Source of the DNA: Candidatus Adiutrix sp.
GTDB lineage: Bacteria > Desulfobacterota > Desulfarculia > Adiutricales > Adiutricaceae
Reading direction: 5' to 3'
DNA length: 6,380 nucleotides
Assembly: GCA_031273445.1 (NCBI GenBank)
Contig: JAISRV010000124.1
Coordinates: 1 to 6,380, forward strand
How positions within the stretch are numbered: the stretch's first letter is position 1; each line of letters opens with the position of its first letter. This document shows positions 4,859-6,380 of the stretch, in pieces. The notes under the pieces were generated by a model, which worked only from the letters and a program-made list of their open reading frames with translations, was not told where the DNA came from and ran no database searches. A program made the translations under genes and the position numbers.

Positions 4859-5728
4859 CTAAGGCACGTTGCCCAGGTGGACGTGCTGAAGCCGCTCGGA
4901 GGCCAGGCTTTGGAAACGCTTCAATAGCGCCATGTCCGTGGGCGGCGCGCCGTAGGCGTGGGCCGGGAAATAGCGGGAAATGTGCAGCGGCAGGCTGGGC
5001 GAAACCGAGGCGGCCCAGGCGGTCAGGCGGACGAATTCTTCCTCGTCGTCGCTGAGGCCGGGCACGATCAGGGCGGTCAGCTCCAGGTGGACTCCGGCCC
5101 CGGCCAAATAGGCCGCCGTGTTCTTCACCGTCGCCAAAGAGCCGCCCATGGCCGCATAAGCCGCTTCATTGAAGGTTTTCACGTCGAGGTTGACGGCGTC
5201 CAGCCAGGGGGTCAATTCCTCCAGCGGCTCTCTGGCCGTCAGGCCGTTGGTCACCAGCACCGTGGCCAGGCCGGCCCGGCGCAATAACGGCGCGGCTTCC
5301 AGAATGAACTCGGCCTGCAGGGTCGGCTCATTATAGGTGTAGGCCACCGCCCGCAAGCCCAGCTCCAGGGTTTTCGCGACCAGTTCCCGCGGCGAAATAT
5401 CGGTCAGCGGAAGCGGGCGGCGGGGCTGGGCGATGGCGTGATTCTGGCAGAACGGACAGCGCATCGTGCAGCCCAGACTGCCCAGCGAAAGAATGCGCGT
5501 GCCGGGACGCCAGTGAAGCAGGGGCTTTTTTTCAATAGGATCGACGGCGCAGGAGCTGAAACGCCCCAGATAGGGGGAGACCAGGCCCTTGTCCGCGCCG
5601 GCCCTGGCCCCGCAATAGCCGGCGGCGCCCGCCGCCAGGCGGCAGCCCCGGAAGCACAGCCCGCAACGGAAGACGGGGTCGGCTTCAGCCCGGCCCTGTT
5701 CCTCGGCCTTCCACCAGCGCGCCTTCAT
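4859..5728 (-). CDS. amrS: AmmeMemoRadiSam system radical SAM enzyme, C-terminally short
   Basis: This 289-residue protein belongs to the AmmeMemoRadiSam radical SAM family. An N-terminal cysteine set (C22, C25, C29, C39 in CGLCFRGC...YCGAR) resembles the family's CxLCPxxC...CGVR motif. Then come DPIEKKPLLHW and the SAM-cluster cysteines C87, C91 and C94 in LGCTMRCPFCQNHAIAQ. TYNEPT (131-136), VTNGL (159-163), LDAVNLDVK and LHISRYFPA complete the barrel. Such enzymes hold a 4Fe-4S cluster and cleave S-adenosylmethionine; the substrate is not settled. The protein ends at HVHLGNVP, where relatives I know continue about 40 residues with a CPxCG zinc motif. The decayed copy at 3523-3876 ends at the same place, so the loss predates the duplication. 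The ATG overlaps the AMMECR1 stop by 4 bp (ATGA), indicating coupled translation. Oxygen-sensitive clusters suggest an anaerobe. Activity without the tail is uncertain. Confidence 0.88.
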   Translation of the reverse strand: MKARWWKAEEQGRAEADPVFRCGLCFRGCRLAAGAAGYCGARAGADKGLVSPYLGRFSSCAVDPIEKKPLLHWRPGTRILSLGSLGCTMRCPFCQNHAIAQPRRPLPLTDISPRELVAKTLELGLRAVAYTYNEPTLQAEFILEAAPLLRRAGLATVLVTNGLTAREPLEELTPWLDAVNLDVKTFNEAAYAAMGGSLATVKNTAAYLAGAGVHLELTALIVPGLSDDEEEFVRLTAWAASVSPSLPLHISRYFPAHAYGAPPTDMALLKRFQSLASERLQHVHLGNVP

Positions 5729-6273
5729 GGCCTCTCTTCCCTGTGGCGGGTCACGCTGAACCGCTGCACCCTGATGTCCCGCAAATCATCTATCCCGGCC
5801 TTTTGCGCGGCGATGGCCAGTTGCCTCTCCACGGTGTCGACGCCTTCCAGAGCCGGCAGCAGAACGCCCTGGCGCCGGCCTTTAACGACCACGACCCCCC
5901 AGACGGACGGGTCAAACTCGCTCAAGTCCGCGACTTCCTCCGGCCGGCCGAGCACATCCACCGAAAAGACGACCTCGGCCAATTCTTCCGGCCTCATCGG
6001 CTCAAAACGCGGGTCGCGGACGGCCGCGGAAACGGCGTTGGCCATTATTTCCAGGCCCAGGTTCTCCTGGACAGGCCTTATGGTCCCGATGCAGCCCCGC
6101 AAATCGCCGAACCTCTTTATGGAGACGAAGCAGGCCTGCCGGGGCCGCCAGAGGTCGCCGTCCGGCGAAACTTCCGCCATAAGCCGGGCCGAAGGCCGGC
6201 CGCCGGCCAGAAATTCACGAACGGCCAGACGGGCCAGACGAGTGTGGAGGGCCGCCGCTTGCGTATTAATCAT
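5725..6273 (-). CDS. amrA: AMMECR1 domain protein (AmmeMemoRadiSam system protein A)
   Basis: This 182-residue protein is close to a single full-length AMMECR1 domain. The family signature LRGCIGT is at 58-64, after CFVSIKRFGD. Further family landmarks are AVRDPRF (84-90), VVFSVDVL (101-108), WGVVVVKGRRQGVLLPALEGVDTVERQL (125-152) and the late AIAAQKAGI. The biochemical role is unknown; a nucleic-acid-related function has been suggested for human and archaeal relatives, and gene clusters tie it to Memo and a radical SAM enzyme. It is the promoter-proximal gene of the pair here. The ATG has GGAG six bases upstream. The same frame is open further upstream through the 27-bp tandem repeats, so a longer N terminus cannot be excluded, but the start fits the domain edge. 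No signal peptide is seen, so it is cytoplasmic. Confidence 0.93.
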   Translation of the reverse strand: MINTQAAALHTRLARLAVREFLAGGRPSARLMAEVSPDGDLWRPRQACFVSIKRFGDLRGCIGTIRPVQENLGLEIMANAVSAAVRDPRFEPMRPEELAEVVFSVDVLGRPEEVADLSEFDPSVWGVVVVKGRRQGVLLPALEGVDTVERQLAIAAQKAGIDDLRDIRVQRFSVTRHREERP

Positions 6274-6279
6274 AAGGAT

Positions 6280-6284
6280 CTCCT
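6280..6284 (-). promoter_or_regulatory. AGGAG ribosome binding site of AMMECR1, part of a tandem repeat
   Basis: On the minus strand AGGAG lies six bases before the ATG, ideal spacing. It is the gene-proximal end of the first 27-bp repeat unit, so matching AGGAG strings recur upstream in the third and fourth units; the second has a variant (gtgag). Confidence 0.75.
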
Positions 6285-6380
6285 GGAACTGTTGGCCGCA
6301 GCAGGTCTCACGGAACTGTTGAGCCGTAGCGGGTCTCCTGGAACTGTTGGCCGCAGCGGGTCTCCTGGAACTGTTGGCCG
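6280..6380. repeat. 27-bp tandem repeat array, at least 3.7 units, running off the window
   Basis: Units lie at 6280-6306, 6307-6334 (28 bp, one extra base), 6335-6361 and 6362-6380 (cut by the window edge). The plus-strand unit is ctcctggaactgttggcc followed by gcagc(g/a)ggt. Units three and four are identical over the visible part; unit one differs by one base, and unit two carries several changes. A period of 27 is a multiple of three, so the array could be coding. On the minus strand one frame runs through it and ends at a TGA overlapping the AMMECR1 ATG; another is in frame with AMMECR1 itself. Non-coding minisatellite is equally possible. Confidence 0.88.

Noticed and set aside
5438..6322. 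Plus-strand frame of 294 codons opposite AMMECR1 and the radical SAM gene
   Set aside because: Composition is Arg/Ala/Pro/Ser-rich with no family pattern, and it is antisense to two well-recognised genes; a typical shadow in GC-rich DNA.

Overview
The window looks like chromosomal DNA of a mostly GC-rich, probably anaerobic bacterium. I lean to Desulfobacterota (the old Deltaproteobacteria), because an AMMECR1/AmrS radical-SAM pair, a DUF2828 protein and a PIN-type module sit close together in GC-rich DNA. No rRNA or other phylogenetic marker is present, so this is weak inference. The DNA is a mosaic. GC-rich blocks hold the DUF2828 gene and the AmmeMemoRadiSam genes. Two visibly AT-richer islands hold a superinfection-immunity-like membrane protein and a toxin-antitoxin pair.

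Layout. 1-450: no intact gene; possible remnant of a minus-strand phage-type gene at the left edge, two palindromic repeats and a terminator-like hairpin. 457-1455 (+): three-part envelope protein with signal peptide, periplasmic domain, two-helix Imm_superinfect-like membrane module and long charged coiled coil. 1539-1646: two CRISPR-type repeats around one spacer, at the end of the AT-rich island, with no cas gene in the window. 1647-2027: GC-rich spacer with a terminator candidate, a promoter candidate and a structured leader. 2028-3488 (+): DUF2828 protein with a von Willebrand A (MIDAS) domain, related in architecture to TROVE/Ro60. 3523-3876 (-): decayed partial copy of the radical SAM gene found further right. 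4009-4672 (+): PIN-domain toxin followed by its likely antitoxin. 4673-4858: spacer holding a second copy of the end of the immunity-like gene and the DNA after it. 4859-6273 (-): AMMECR1 gene overlapping the radical SAM gene by 4 bp, in an operon read right to left. 6280-6380: 27-bp tandem repeats directly upstream of AMMECR1, running off the window.

How it fits together. AMMECR1 and AmrS are two parts of the AmmeMemoRadiSam set; the third, Memo, is not in the window. The segment shows repeated rearrangement: a duplicated amrS whose second copy lost two in-frame blocks at short direct repeats, a toxin-antitoxin pair lodged between the two copies, and a 90-bp duplicate of the immunity gene tail close to the end of the intact amrS. 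With the CRISPR-like unit and the superinfection-immunity domain this resembles a small, degrading defence or mobile-DNA hot spot. No complete new system can be demonstrated here; the most unusual element is the immunity-like membrane protein next to an orphan repeat-spacer unit.
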